Source of the DNA: Crocodylus rhombifer
Lineage: Eukaryota; Chordata; Crocodylia; Crocodylidae
NCBI GenBank assembly: GCA_038503035.1
Contig: JAVSML010024007.1
Location: forward strand, 1 to 64,000
Length of the DNA stretch: 64,000 bases
Direction of reading: 5' to 3'
Shown: in pieces, positions 32,069 to 44,184 of the stretch
Layout: each line of letters opens with the position of its first letter
How positions within the stretch are numbered: the stretch's first letter is position 1
Notes under the pieces: model-generated
Database searches by the model: none
What the model was told of the DNA's origin: nothing
The model's input: the letters and a program-made list of their open reading frames with translations, nothing else
Program-made: the position numbers and the translations under genes

Positions 32069-32595
32069 AGAGAAAAAAACTGTTCCTAGTGCAATATGGT
32101 CACTGGCAAAGTTCATAAGCATGGGAAAAACCAAAACACCTCTACTCTGCAGTTCAGTCTGGGAACTATGAGCACTAACGCCTTACACCTGAACTGGAGA
32201 GTCATAGCTTCCCTTTCTGTCATTCTGTTCCCTCCATGAACTTACCCCAGTTCCTTAATCTTCCTTCATAACCAGACCATCTGTGGAGCTCTTCTTCATT
32301 CTCTTGCTGCTGAGCATGTGTGTGTCAGATCATGGCCCTTCACCCCTGGTGTGCCTGCCACCTTAGCTCAAGTCCTGCATGCACAAGGTGGATTAGTTCC
32401 TAATACTACTTATGTGTATGTGTACCGCATGTATATAGAATTTACTGAGGAAAATCTAAGAATCAAGTCTTCCATTTAGATAGGAGGTCTGTGAATACTT
32501 TTCTCTGTCCTGTATTTTGATACTTGCTTCTTTCTTCAGCACCTCTCACTTTCTTATTGCACTTCTCTTTCGTCGTGTTGTTAGCTTCTCTTACT
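32069..32595. other. No recognised feature
   Basis: AT-rich to mixed sequence without repeats or credible frames. Confidence 0.45.
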
Positions 32596-32991
32596 CAGGG
32601 GTGCTCAACCCCAGCCCACAGAGCTGTGATCTAGCTCCTGGGGCTCTAGTAAATGTCCAGAAATTTGGTGGTGGGTGGGAAGGGAGAGAGGGGAGTAGGA
32701 TCACTAGCAATTAAGACTGCCACCATTCCCCTACTAATATATTTTCAAGCTCTATGGGCTTGAGCATGGTATCTGACAGCACACAAGAACAAGGGGCTGG
32801 GGTGGTATGCCCAATCTGATGCAGGCCCAGGGCCATTACCACAATATGACATGCCTGGGGCCTGATCCAGAGTATACCACCTTGGGCCCCAGCCCCTTGT
32901 CTATCCAGTTGGGCTACAGATTGGATCTGGTCCACAGACTCACCAACTCCTACTCATCTAGCCCATGGGGCCAAAAGTTTGGTCACTACTT
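32596..32991. mobile_element. hAT-type MITE, about 396 bp
   Basis: It begins CAGGGGTGCTCAACCCC and ends ...gtttggtcactactt, weakly complementary ends of the hAT type. The flanking 8-mers CTCTTACT (32588-32595) and CTCTAACT (32992-32999) agree at 7 of 8 positions, matching the 8-bp target duplication of hAT elements. Confidence 0.6.
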
Positions 32992-32999
32992 CTCTAACT

Positions 33000-34930
33000 C
33001 AGTTCCATTTGCCCTTCTTACTATTAACTTTTTTTTCTTTTCCATGCATTGCACTATAATTTTGTTAATACATCATGCAGATATATGTTCTGACTCTTGC
33101 CCTCCTTCTCTGGAAACACCTGATTATAAATGAGTAAGGGACAATGGACTAGAAGAATTTATATGGCAAAGTTATAGGCTGAGCAATTTCAAGTCCCACT
33201 GTTTCCATATGATATTTTGAGAGCCCAGCAATTGTGAAAATGAGGCCCAAAATGTAGAAATCTTTAGAACTCTATAGGCTTTTAAACATACAAATACAGG
33301 AAACCAATCCAATCAGTAGCTTCTTATGTCAAAATATTGACCCCATTGTTGCATGACAGTAAAACTTCAGATTTCCCTGAAACAGAAGGGGAGAAATGGA
33401 GAAGGGAATCAAGATGTGCAAGTATTTTCTGCTTTCAATATACCTGAATTGAATTGAATTAAATGGGACAGGTACCTTTTGTATCTGTGTTTACAATGCC
33501 AAGCAAGAGGACCTTGACTGGACATTCTGGACATTCTAGGCAGCTTTGCCTAAAAGATAAAAAGATTTAATTCCCCCCAAATCCTTGCCTCTCACAACAT
33601 CCACATAGAGGGGGTGACAGTAAGATGCTCAGCTCACTGGTTTCCTTTCATTTTGTAATGCATGAGTTAAAATGTTGTATAATTTGGAGACACTTTGCAC
33701 TTTGCACTTACCTTTCATTTAGACATAGTAGAATCCTAATACAATTTCCCTGGGTGGCATTACTAAAAAGTGTCCAAAGTGTTACCTAATTTACTTTGAT
33801 GGAAACAGAAGTTAAAATGCTAGGAAAATGTGAGAATGAAAAGTCAAACTGAAATGACCTTGTTTTAGTGGGATTCTGGAATGTGAGGATGGTAGAATAT
33901 GAGATATTAATCAGAGAGGGAGAAGTTGTTATACTATTGCAAAGATACATTGATGTACTGTACAAATGAATGGTGATGAGATTTTTATTACCCACACATT
34001 TCTTTTATATCTTAAGTGGGATGAGGCAATTGACTAACTAATGAGATCTTAATGGGAGTAGTGGTCAAATGTAGAGGAGTGTAACTGTGTCTTGATTTAG
34101 TCCAAGTGTGCCTGTTCAGAAATACAAAGTCACTATGGACTTTTCTTTTAACGTTATAGAACTAGAATTGACATCCTACATTTGCATATCAGTCTGAGAT
34201 AGGAACCAAGGAGCAAGGTGGGAAATAATTTCAAATAGAAGCATTACTGGCAAATATGATAAAGTAGCTGCTTTCTTCATTTGGCTATTTATTTTTAGTC
34301 TAGCTATCTTTACCTGTTGCCATGAGTCTCTGATGTCTCTTCCTTTTTTACTTCCCAATTAAATAATTTTCTATTGCATAACCATTTTGTTTCCTATTAT
34401 CTACTAGCCTCTTCTGATATTTGCTTATTACTCCATCTTCCCTGGTCATGATTGGGCATCTCCAGGATGGCTTTCTGTGTTTTTTACTTGCCTTTTCTTC
34501 CGCCTGGCTTCTTAGATAAGATAGTTCAGCAATGGTTAAAAAATCTTACAGTAGTAATTTTATTTGTATTTTAAAGTGCAAATCCTAATACCTACTATCC
34601 TATTTTCATTAATTAGCTGAACTGGTGCATCATTTTAAGATGTCATGAGGCACAGTGAAAGTGAATATCAGGGAAAAAAAGCTACTTTAAAAAAGAGAGA
34701 GAAACTTTTGCAGGGTATCTAAATTAATTACTAGAATATTACAAACTCATGTTTCAAGTCTTAATTAAAATCATTAGTTGAAGGGATGATGGGCAGAAAG
34801 GCAAAAATATTGAGTGCCGATTTCTAATAAGCATAATTAATTACATGAAATAGAGGGCTATAGCTTATATTCAGAAAAGGGCATGGACAACTAAAGTGGT
34901 ATATTGGGATAATACCTAAATACTGAAATC
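33000..34930. other. AT-rich sequence with no recognised feature
   Basis: Frames at 33786-33995 and 34176-34358 (-) have no family match. Confidence 0.5.
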
Positions 34931-35502
34931 TAAGGGTGTGTCCACACATGCAGGCACATGAGCCTGTAGCAGCTCAGATAAGAGCAATACACATTTGTGC
35001 CGGGGATTTTTCCCTCGTGCTTGTGCCTGTACATGTACTTTGGTGTGGTGCAAGTTGTGCCACTTGAGGCAACCCTCCCCCACCCTCCCACACCTAGCTC
35101 CTCCTGGATCTGCAGCCAGGGGGAATTAGAGCTGCCCTGGCCAGCAGCTCAGGGGGCTTCTAAGGCCCTGCCAATTGGTATCTGGGGCCCCTTGTGTTAG
35201 CTGGACTGCTGAAGCAACCATAACCTGGAGTGACTCCTGTACACTCTACCCACTGCAGCAGTCTGGTAGTGGGGGCTGCTGCCCGGCTATGACCTACTGC
35301 CACCTGAAACAGAATCTGCCCCCTTGGACTTGTGGCTCCATGACTACATGCCTGCCAGACCTGGATGGGGTGCCCCCTCTCTGTCATCTGGGCAGCTATC
35401 ACCCAGAAGATGTGCTTGTTGTGGTGGCCTGCTTTGTACTGTCAAAGTGTGTCCTCTTGGCCCCAAATGGCCAAGAGGTCAGCCACATCATCTGCCCTCC
35501 AG

Positions 35503-35855
35503 CCCCTTCTGAGAGCATGAAGAAGCCAAGTTTCAAGGAGATAGGTTCAGGGGGGGGGTTGTTGTGAAACTGCACCTCAAACTATTTAAAGCAAAACTCG
35601 TGTGTGTGTGTGTGTGTGTGTGTAAGGCAGAGTGTGATGAAAACAGCAGGCATAGTAGCCCCTTCTGAGGCCATGAAGCCTGCCAGGTTTCAAGTAGATT
35701 GCTGCAGGGGTTTCTGTGAAACTGCACTTCAAACTGTTCAAAGCAAAACTTATAACGTGTGATTTTTATGTGTATTAAGGTGCAGTGGGATCAAACCAGC
35801 AGGGATGGTAACCTGTAATAGGGGGCCTTCCAAGTTCTGGTTAGATCTCTGCCTG
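35503..35855. repeat. Tandem repeat, ~155-bp unit, about 2.3 copies, with (GT)n
   Basis: Units start at 35503 and 35659 (ccccttctgag...atgaag), and a partial third follows at about 35809. Each holds tgtgaaactgcacYtcaaact and gcaaaact. A (GT)12 run lies at 35600-35623. One inverted copy of the same unit sits inside the insertion at 54733-55399. Minus-strand reading gives FHRNPCSNLLETWQAS here and FHRNPCTYLRETWQAS there. Confidence 0.75.
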
Positions 35856-35856
35856 C

Positions 35857-36312
35857 TCACATTTTTCTGGGCCAACCATCTGCCCCTCTTTTACTTGCCA
35901 TGCCTTGATGGAAAACTGATTCAGATGTTTCCCAGATGGGAGGCTGCCCATTTAGGTGTCTTGGGGTGACATCCATTCCACAACTCTGTACCTCCCTTAA
36001 CACCATAGCCCATGCCTCAGACATTGCATCTTTCACCCCCTCCAGCTGTGGTCTCCTCTCTGGGACTTTTGGCTCCCCCTTAGGTCCTGGCCCCACCTTC
36101 AGGCAAGTCAGAATCCCAAGCCTCTTTCTCTGGGCATGATCTCCATCCTGGCTGCTCCAGGTGTCCGAGGTGAAGTGCAAGGCTACTTGTGGATCTGCCT
36201 TGCACAGCTCCTCCCTCAAGTACTTCCCGTGTGCCTCATACAGGGAGGACACCACCATCCTGCTAAAGGTGGTGTGTGCCAGCACTTGGTAGGATGGGGC
36301 CATGAGTGCCAT
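35857..36312 (-). pseudogene. hAT transposase (ZBED-like) fragment
   Basis: The minus frame reads MAPSYQVLAHTTFSRMVV, then SLYEAHGKYLREEL and ADPQVALHFTSDTWSSQDGD. The spacing Y.VPS..TFSR...P.LY...K..V...L...HFT.D.WTS is the N-terminal part of hAT transposases related to ZBED proteins, including the segment with the first catalytic Asp (SDTW). The rest of the catalytic domain and the C-terminal dimerisation domain are missing or unrecognisable. Upstream minus frames (36339-36658) may hold BED-finger remnants but I see no complete finger. Dead copy. Confidence 0.7.
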
Positions 36313-37260
36313 GAGCCACCTGAATCCTCACCGCTCAACTAAGAAGGGCTGGCCATCCATAGCAAGCATCTCCCAGTGCTCTGGGTGACCTTACTCACCT
36401 TGGGAACGTGCCTCCCCTTTCCCTCAGCCTTTCCTCCACTGGTCCAGGGTGCCCTGCCTCTGCTTTTGGGTTTTGGAGGCTTTGGAGAGAGAGGGGGATT
36501 TCCCTTTGGAAAGGGAAATCTTTGGAAAGGGAACCTGACTGGTGCCAGGCTGAGGAGGAGAAAGAGCAAGAGCAAGGGGGTGGTGCCTCCTGATCTGCAT
36601 CAGCATCCCTGTGGTGCTGAAGTGTTTCTTGTCTTTTCCCCAGCTGGTCTTGGATCATCAGTGCAGGCAGATAGCGTATGTGGGATAATCTACCACCTCA
36701 AAATGATCCCACACTACACTGCCCCCTAGCTTCTGGAGTGTGGGGATGGGGATTCTGTCTTATCCCCCTCCTCAGCAGGCTGAGGCACAACAATAGGGAA
36801 AGCTGAGACACCTGCACCCACAACCTCTTCTGCAGTGCCTTCTGTAAAAGGAGACCTGGCTCTAGGGGAACTTTGAGAGGTATGGAGCACAAATTCAGAT
36901 TCCCCTTCCTTCCCCAGAATTTCCCTGGCTGTGGAACTGAGCTCCTCTGGTTCCACATCCAGCTACTCCTTGCCCTGGGAGGCTCACACTGGGAACTGAA
37001 ATTGGGGTGGAGGAGATTGTCATGCTGGTGCTTGTCATGCTAGTGGTGCTGTGGGTTATTATTACTACTAGAGTTAGTGGAGGTGGGGCAAATGCAGACA
37101 CCTCCTTGCTGCCAGTAGCAGCAGAAGCCTCACGCCTGCTAGGGAAGAGGGTGTGTCTAAGTTTGGCAGTGGGATGTGGGGGGAGGAACTTACAGCTCTC
37201 CTTTCCCCCCGCACACTTCATAATGTTTGTTGTCCTGGAAAATGTGTGCATGTGTGTGTA

Positions 37261-37800
37261 ATGTATCTTCTATGTGTTTACTATATCTTCTTCTATCTGC
37301 TTACTATATCTTATATCTGTAATATATCGGAAAGGTGTATCCAACCCTTTTCAAAAAGACAGACTAGCAGGATACTGACTAGGAAGCCAGTCACTTCAGC
37401 CAGCAACAGTACCTTTCAGATGCTGTTGATTCTAGAGAGACAACTCACAAAATGGACAGAAAGGCTTTACACAGAACCTTATATGCTGCTTCTCTGTCCC
37501 TCCCCAGAGCACTGGGATTAGAAGAGATCTAAGGGACAGATTGCAGACACTGACCAGCTACAGCTGTCAATATCAGAGCAGTCCTTCCTCCCACCCCACG
37601 CACCTCCTATCTTCTGAGTTTCTGTTTCCCTGAAATCCCAGCTCTGAAACTCCAAAACGTTACAAAATGTTTTGGATGGTTTTATTTTGTTTCATTTCAG
37701 AGCCTTCCATTTTGTTTCAGATTTGGTCTTTCAGGCCCTGAAAAGAGCCAAAACACCTCCGAAACTAAGTGGCTGCTGAAATTTCACACCACCCTAATAA
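37261..37800. repeat. Probable MITE remnant rich in tttcag/ttcgaaa-like words
   Basis: Between about 37640 and 37800 the words tgtttcatttcagagcc, ttttgtttcagatttgg and gaaatttcacaccaccctaat recur. They resemble the terminal parts of the 54.7-kb insertion (repeated gattcg/aaatct words). Boundaries are unclear. Confidence 0.35.
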
Positions 37801-38740
37801 GCATGTAAAGAGTTTTTTGAAAGAGAGGACTTAGGTGCCTTACCCAATGAAGGTTTTATAATATGGATTTGACATGAATATCTCCCTTCTACCCACTGTG
37901 AAAGGCCGAAGCCAACATTCATATTGGCAAGCTTAGGACACCCTCCACCCAGTTTGCTGGCTGTATTGAATCTTATTCTGAGGTAACTCTGCCCATGAAT
38001 TACGTAGTGAAACTGGGTTCCCTCTACACATGGTGATCCCAAGACTTCTGCCAAGTATTACCCCTCTTAGTTCCACCTCACATGTACAGCTTGTATAGTC
38101 ACTTTTGAGTGAGTGTCTAGTTATATACTCAGTACCTCAGCCTCGGATGTGCACTTGGAAGTACTACTGGGTATACCTAACATTGATCTTATAGCAATCA
38201 CACAACATTTTTTCAATATGTAAGCATACAGAGAAGTAAGCAAATCAAGCAGACAGAGCTTGTTTTCAGGTAGATAGGTCAGGCTTGTTATAGAAAGAGC
38301 TGCTGCTGAATTCTCTTCAGAGTAACGCATTTATACTGTTTAAGTTATCTTCTATTTTCTACATTTTCATATAATTTTATTTTTGGCATTTTCCTCTGAT
38401 TTATTTGAGAAAATAATATATCTACCAAAGCTCATTTGTTTATTTATGATTTTATTTATTTTAAAGTTATGTTTAGAAGCAATAACTATGATCAGTGTTC
38501 TGGTATACAAGGTGTGGTCCATACCAAGAACCCATCATCTAAGTGGACAAGACAGATGAAGGTGAAACAGAAAGGAAATGATCTGCATACAATTATCTAG
38601 AAGGTTGAAGGCAGGAAAAAGAACAGAGTCCAGATTCAATATCTCCCAGTAAAGTACCTTATTCCTAAGGTAACATTACCCTTTAAGAAAAACCTTTACT
38701 TTTAAAGTTTGAACCTGAAATCACTGAAACCAAAGGCAAG
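37801..38740. other. AT-rich sequence with no recognised feature
   Basis: The minus frames at 37794-38054 and 38121-38330 have no family match. Confidence 0.45.
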
Positions 38741-39837
38741 TGTAGCAGGATTAAGCCCCAGGGGTGGCTGTGATGCCCCCTGGTGGCCACATTGCTTCTG
38801 CACTCACTCTGACTTCCTGGGTCCCTTCTTTTTACCTCACCTACCATACCTTGATGTAATGAGTTGATTGATGAAAAGGGAAGCTGCCTCAGGGTTTTCT
38901 GAGTGAGCCCTCATTTGTCCTTTTGGCAAGCTGGTTCTTCCTGGACCCCACTGGTCCCAATCCAGCCCCTTGAGCTCTAAGTGGGCACGATAAGTGGGTA
39001 CTCCATGCCCCCCAGGCACCTGTTGCCTGAAGGGATATTTGTGGCTGCCAACCCCGCCCTGTAGCCATGCCTATGCCTTCCAGATGTTACTAGTCATCAC
39101 TTGGGTGGGGTATTTTGCCCTCTTGCCAACAGCAGGCCACCTCAGCCTCTATTCCCTTGTTAGGGTTTTGGCTCTTCCAGCTTCCACTCCTTTCCTTTTG
39201 CTGGCCCCTTAGCGAAGGCCCACTGTACCAGACCTGGCTTTTTGGATCCAGCACTAGTTTCACGCTCAAGCTCTGGTTTTGCTGCTTTTGGGCATAAGGC
39301 CCCTGGTTCTGCTCACATGCCTCTTAGACTCCAACCCTTAGCCTTTCTGGCTACAAGCTGCTTCTATCACCGGGCTTTAGCACTCAGCCACAGCCTGCCA
39401 GTGTCATGAGCCCAGCCCCTGGCAGGGCTCAAAAAATAATGTGCCCCTCTAGCACTATGTGATCTCCTTCTTTCCTGCTAGTCTCTTCTGGTCCACTAGC
39501 AGTGTAATTAGTGCAACAAAATCCAAGTCCCCTGGCTGTAACTCAAACTATCCTCACTCTGGATCCAAATACACATTGGGTCACTGGCTGTAACTAAGCC
39601 CCTACTGCATTATATTTCCCTGCAGACTCTCAGCCCCTTCTTGATGTTCCGAAGCTCAGGCAACAGTCAGACAGTCTTCTGCAGCCTTTCTGCTTATGAG
39701 CTCTTCCCCTTCTGCCTACACAGCTAGACTGACTTCATATTTCAGGTACTAGCCTGATGTAGGAAGGGGTGGAACTTCAAAGGCACCAGGTGACTCTTCA
39801 GCTAAACGGAAGCCCCTGGGGTCACTGCATACAGCAC
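38741..39837 (-). mobile_element. Possible LTR, about 1.1 kb, minus strand
   Basis: It starts TGTAGCAGGATTAAGCC, sharing TGTAGCAGG with the LTR-like element at 44818. It is pyrimidine-rich like the nearby LTRs and could end at gcataCAGCACA. I found no convincing target duplication and only a degenerate TATA-like box, so this is tentative. Confidence 0.3.
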
Positions 39838-40343
39838 AGGAAAAGAAGGCAGGTTACCTATCAAGCCTATCTGCATTTATCTTCTTAAATAAACAGGAAG
39901 AAAGATCAGATATATAACATATGCAATTACTTTGATAAGATTTTATTTTCTTCTGATGCATAGTCAGAGCAAACATAGGCCTTTACTTCTTGTTGTTCCA
40001 ATGTTTGCTTAGAATTCTTCCACCTAGAGTTTAATTTTGTGTCACTATCCAGCAAAGAACGTACATAATATGTAAGCATACACACACTCCCATTCAAGTC
40101 TGTGGGACAGATAAGATATGCTTAAATTTAAATCTGTTAAGTGTCTTGCTAAATGAGAACTCTGTTACATTCATTTTTTAATCTTGAAAAACCTAATGTG
40201 GAGTAAAAACAAAGAATGTGTTCTGAAGCTCTGTCTTCTATTGTATGATATGAATAGAGTTCATTAAGCTGAATTTTTTTCTGTACAAATTACTGTATTT
40301 TATAAAACCATTATCTTCAGCCATGTCCTCTATTTGTTTAAAA
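39838..40343. other. AT-rich sequence with no recognised feature
   Basis: Nothing supportable seen. Confidence 0.5.
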
Positions 40344-40668
40344 CGGTAGTTTTCAACCCAAGGTCTAGGGGTCTGTGAAAGATGGCTGTAAAAATTGTGG
40401 CCCTGCCCAAAAGGGGAAAGCACAACTGGTACTGCTGCTGCATCTCCTCCTGTGAGTCAGTAGGCAGAGTATGGCCAGGCAGATTCACCTCATCCTGCCA
40501 CCACCTCTGCTTCATGTGGAACCTGGCAATGCTACGGCCTGGTGAAATCATTCTACAAACTGGGATGGGGTGCGAGTGTATGTTCACTACACACAGACTT
40601 CCAGAGGAGTCTGTACTCCCATTCAAAATTTTAGGCATCTGAGAATTAAAAATGGTTGAGAACCATTG
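40344..40668. mobile_element. hAT-type MITE, 325 bp
   Basis: The left end CGGTAGTTTTCAACCC and the inverted right end CAATGGTTCTCAACC both resemble the canonical CAGTGGTTCTCAACC terminus. The flanking 8-mers GTTTAAAA and CTATAAAA agree at 6 of 8. The internal frames on both strands are part of the repeat. Confidence 0.7.
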
Positions 40669-41119
40669 CTATAAAACAGTGTTGCTTCACTAGAGATAAG
40701 ATTACATCCACATCAGTTGTGAATGTACCTAGTTGTATTTTGGACAACTTGAAAAAGAAAAATAGCGAAGTGAACAATTCATAATCTCAGTCTCATTAAG
40801 TACATTAAATAAAAGTTCTATATCTGCATTGATGGTCAAGATTGCTTAGTTAGAGAAAGGTAATATAACCAATTCACAAGATAGGAAAACAAATTACCCA
40901 AGAAGGCAGCTACAGGATATAACAATGTGAACCTTACAATCATAATGACTCAAACTTACCATTGGGAGCTTTGGTGGAACTCAGTTTTATGAAGAGAATA
41001 TAGTGGGAATACAGGACAGTATCATTAGTTCAGAATCAAATAAGATACCCAAGCCACTACAAAATTCCAGGTATGAAGGATTGTTTTAGGCATTATTAGT
41101 TATATTAGCACTAATTGAC
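40669..41119. other. AT-rich sequence with no recognised feature
   Basis: Nothing supportable seen. Confidence 0.5.
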
Positions 41120-41478
41120 TTATGAGGAGAGGCTGTGGGAACTGTCTTGTTTAGTCTGGACAATAGAAGACTGAAGGGAGATTTAATAGTAGCCTTCAAC
41201 TAACCTGAAGGGTTGTTTCAAAGAGGATGGAGCTGGACTGTTCTTAGTGGTGGCAGATGACAGAAGAAGGAGCAACAGTCTCATGTTGCAGCAAGGGAAG
41301 TTTAGGTTGGATATCAAAAAGAACGCTCACTAGGAGGGTAGCAAAGCACTGGAACAGGGTACCCAGAGAGGTTGTGGAGTCTCCGTCCTTGGAGGTTTAA
41401 GACCTAGCTAGCCAAAGCCTTGGACTTGGATGATATAGTTGGGGACAGTCCTGCTTTGAGCAGGAGGTTGGATCAAGT
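41120..41478 (+). mobile_element. CR1 3' part, plus strand (left piece, interrupted)
   Basis: Reads tatgaggagaggctgtggg, then ctggacaatagaagactg, then tggaacagggtacccagaga, colinear with the CR1 ORF2 C-terminus. It stops at gaggttggatcaagt, where a hAT element begins, and resumes at 42749. Confidence 0.85.
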
Positions 41479-42748
41479 CAGTGGTTCTCAACCTTTTGTA
41501 CTAGGATCAATGTATAAACATTGATGGCCAGTACCAACACAGTAAATAGTCCAAGTAGATACCACAAAAGTATTTTGGACCTAAAATACTTATTACACAC
41601 AAGTTAGAGCAGCTCAGTTTTCATTTTGAAAACAAATCAACACCCACAGGAAAACATTAGCACCAATATCAACACATGGTCCTCCATTACTCCCAAGTGA
41701 CATTCATCACTGTGCAATTTGTTCAATGAAAGTTACCAGTGCCCCTCACTCTTGACTCACCACTCCCTGGCCCTGCTAGTACCCCTCAGTCCCAACCCAC
41801 ATCCCTTCAGCCCCTAATCCTACTTTTACTGCTCACCCACAACCAGCTGCTATCTACCCTAGGCCCAGTATGGGGCAAGGGGGAACTAGGCTGGCCTCCC
41901 TAGATTTATGCACCCAGTGGGCACAGGGCTGCAGCCTGGATGGACTGGCATGGGCATGAGCTGTCTTCATGGCCCAATGGGCAGGACCTGGCATGAGATG
42001 GAGTGGGGCAGCAAGACTCATTGCTGCTGGGACTCCCATGCCAGCTATGCCACCAGTAGCACAAGAAATAATGGATACTGGGGGGGTGGGGTGTGCCCTG
42101 CAGCTTGCATTCTGCTCCCCTCAGGCAGCCTGAACTGCCTGCCAGCCCACCTCTTCCCTGGGTAGAGCTGCAGCCTGAGGGGAACGACAACAGGATACAG
42201 CCACAGCCTGAGGGAAGTGACTAGTGGTGGGAGGAGGTGCGGGTAGTTTGGCCATTCCTGTCCGTTACTCCTCATGCTGCTGATGGCACAGCTAGCAAAA
42301 GGGTTGCCAGCAGTGGCATCAGTGAGTCTTACTATCCCATGCTGGCTCCTGCCCATGCCAGTCTGGCCAGGCTGCAGCCTTGTGCCCACTGTGGGAGCAC
42401 AAATCTGGCGGAGGCATTCCCCCGCCATGCTCCCTGGTTGCATCACTCCCCCCCGCCCCCCCCCAAGCCCATAGCCTTACTTACCTGTGGGAAGCTGCAG
42501 GAGCTGCTCTCCATGATGCCTGGCTGCCACGTGCATGCACAAATGGAGGAGGCACTCCTTGCCTGATCATCCTCCTCCCACTCCCTCCAGACCTAGGCAG
42601 CTCCTTGCAGGCTGGAACTCTGCCAGCTTGCAAGGGTAAGCCTAAGGTTTCGCCATGATTTAAAAAACATTTTCCATGATTGTTTGTAACTCTTACATAT
42701 ATTCTTGTGACCCCTTCTGGGTTGCAATCCATAGGTTGGAAAACACTG
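41479..42748. mobile_element. hAT element nested in CR1, 1270 bp, with internal fold-back
   Basis: Ends CAGTGGTTCTCAACCTTTTG and inverted CAGTGTTTTCCAACCTATGG match at 15 of 20. The flanking 8-mers GATCAAGT (41471-41478) and GACTAAAT (42749-42756) are a decayed 8-bp target duplication, since the CR1 sequence there is normally GGACTAGATGACC. The GC-rich interior is a long imperfect inverted repeat (about 41905-42055 against 42265-42405, for example ctgcccatgccagtc and aggctgcagcc). No transposase was recognised. The many frames here are composition artefacts. Confidence 0.8.
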
Positions 42749-42800
42749 GACTAAATGACCCGAGGTCCCTTCTAACCCTAATTTCCTATTAATTAATATA
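42749..42800 (+). mobile_element. CR1 3' end, right piece
   Basis: gactaaatgacccgaggtcc cttctaaccctaatttcctat completes the CR1 3' UTR signature interrupted at 41478. Confidence 0.8.
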
Positions 42801-43569
42801 AAGAAACCTCTGTAAAGTCTTTTCAGAATTACATTACGCCATTGTTATCATATGCCAAAAAATTAAACCATTACGTATTCATAAACTGTTTGGCTAGCAA
42901 TTACGTTCAGTTGTTCTGTCTATTTTATAGTAAGGATGGTAAAAGTGCCATACTGGGGCCTGAATATAGCTAAGCTTTTTGCATGCTTAAGTCCCCAAAC
43001 ACACTCTTAGTTGTTTGCATCCTTAAACACTTTGCTGAGTATGGTTACTGACTACTTAAGTACATAAAATTAAACATGTTCTCTGCTGATCTGAGATCTA
43101 GCCATTTAAATTCTACAAGCAAGACAGAGCTCATTGTATGAATAGGGCTCAAGTGATCAAAAGGGCCATTTTTAATTGAAGACATCACTGGTTTTGAGCC
43201 ATAGTTCTGCTATGGTACAGTGCTGCAATTAAAATTTTTATTTCATTCAATGTCAAATATTTTGAAGTCTATTTTATTGGGATGTTTTCAATTTAAATTT
43301 TTAATTAAAATTATATTCAGTTAATGCAGTGTTAAATTTAGGATTATTATCTAGCAACATTAATAATTTACCACCATTAAAATGACAATTAATTTCTCAT
43401 TATGGAATCCGGGGTATTTGAAAGATGTGTCATATTACTCAGTTTAAGATGCTATTAACATTCTGTTCAACAGGTTGACAGGAAAGGGAGCTTTGACAGA
43501 ACTACAAAACCAGCTGCAATTCAATATCCTATCAATTTAAAGTTAGATTGTTGTCATCTGGCATCCTAG
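42801..43569. other. AT-rich sequence with no recognised feature
   Basis: Nothing supportable seen. Confidence 0.5.
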
Positions 43570-43895
43570 CCTGCTTTGTGGCCCTCCCTACACCTCACTT
43601 GCAGGGAGGTGTGCTGCTGGAAATCCTTGGAAAGTTCAAGGTCATGGGGGTGGCCGGGGCAGTGGAAACCTTGTCACTCTGGAGCAGGGGATGCACTCAG
43701 CTGGAATGAGAGGGAGAGCCACGTGCTAGGACCCATACCAATATACTCCCACCATTCCTTCCATCCACCTCCTTGCAGCCATACTGTCACCCATTCCTGG
43801 ATGCTGAGACCCCCATGGGCACTACTGTGGACCATATAAAACCCTGTCTTGCCCTTCTCCAGTACCCAATCTGAGTCACAAAAAAGAAACAAACC

Positions 43896-44184
43896 TGGGG
43901 CCACGGAGAGATATGGGTTCTTATTGCCATCTAGAGCAATAAGATGAGACAGCACCAGCTCCACAAAGGGTACTGCAAATATATTCAAGCACTTTGCCCA
44001 GCAGATGCAAGCATGGGTCCACAACAGGGACTGGGTGCAGTGTTGGGCCAAGATGAAGTGGATGAAGATTCAGTACAAGCACATGCATGACACCAATAAA
44101 AAGACTGGGAGCAGAAGGCACAGTATACCCTTCTATGAGGAGCTATTCCACTTTATCATTATGGACAGAGCCATCACAAGCTGA
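43896..44184 (+). pseudogene. Harbinger Myb/SANT-like DNA-binding domain, frame-shifted
   Basis: One frame reads GHGEIWVLIAI before a TAG, matching helix 1 (W...E...LI.IW). The next frame, open 43963-44184, reads TANIFKHFAQQMQAWVHNRD, then WVQCWAKMKWMKIQYKHMHD and SIPFYEELFHFI. These are helices 2 and 3 and the following segment of the Myb/SANT-like domain used by Harbinger partner proteins (typical pattern: W...QC..K.K.L...Y......N...G......PFYEEL). The helix-3 positions are well kept, but the frameshift and stop make it dead. Confidence 0.75.

Larger units (their letters stand above)
34935..37260 (-). mobile_element. Decayed hAT DNA transposon (minus-strand coding)
   Basis: A GC-rich island begins with the terminus GGTGTGTCCACACATGC, which resembles the MITE end at 29862. 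It contains a hAT transposase relic on - at 35857-36312 and further minus frames to about 37250. It also holds a 155-bp tandem repeat that may be a later insertion. I could not find the matching right terminus, so the right boundary is a guess. Confidence 0.5.
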
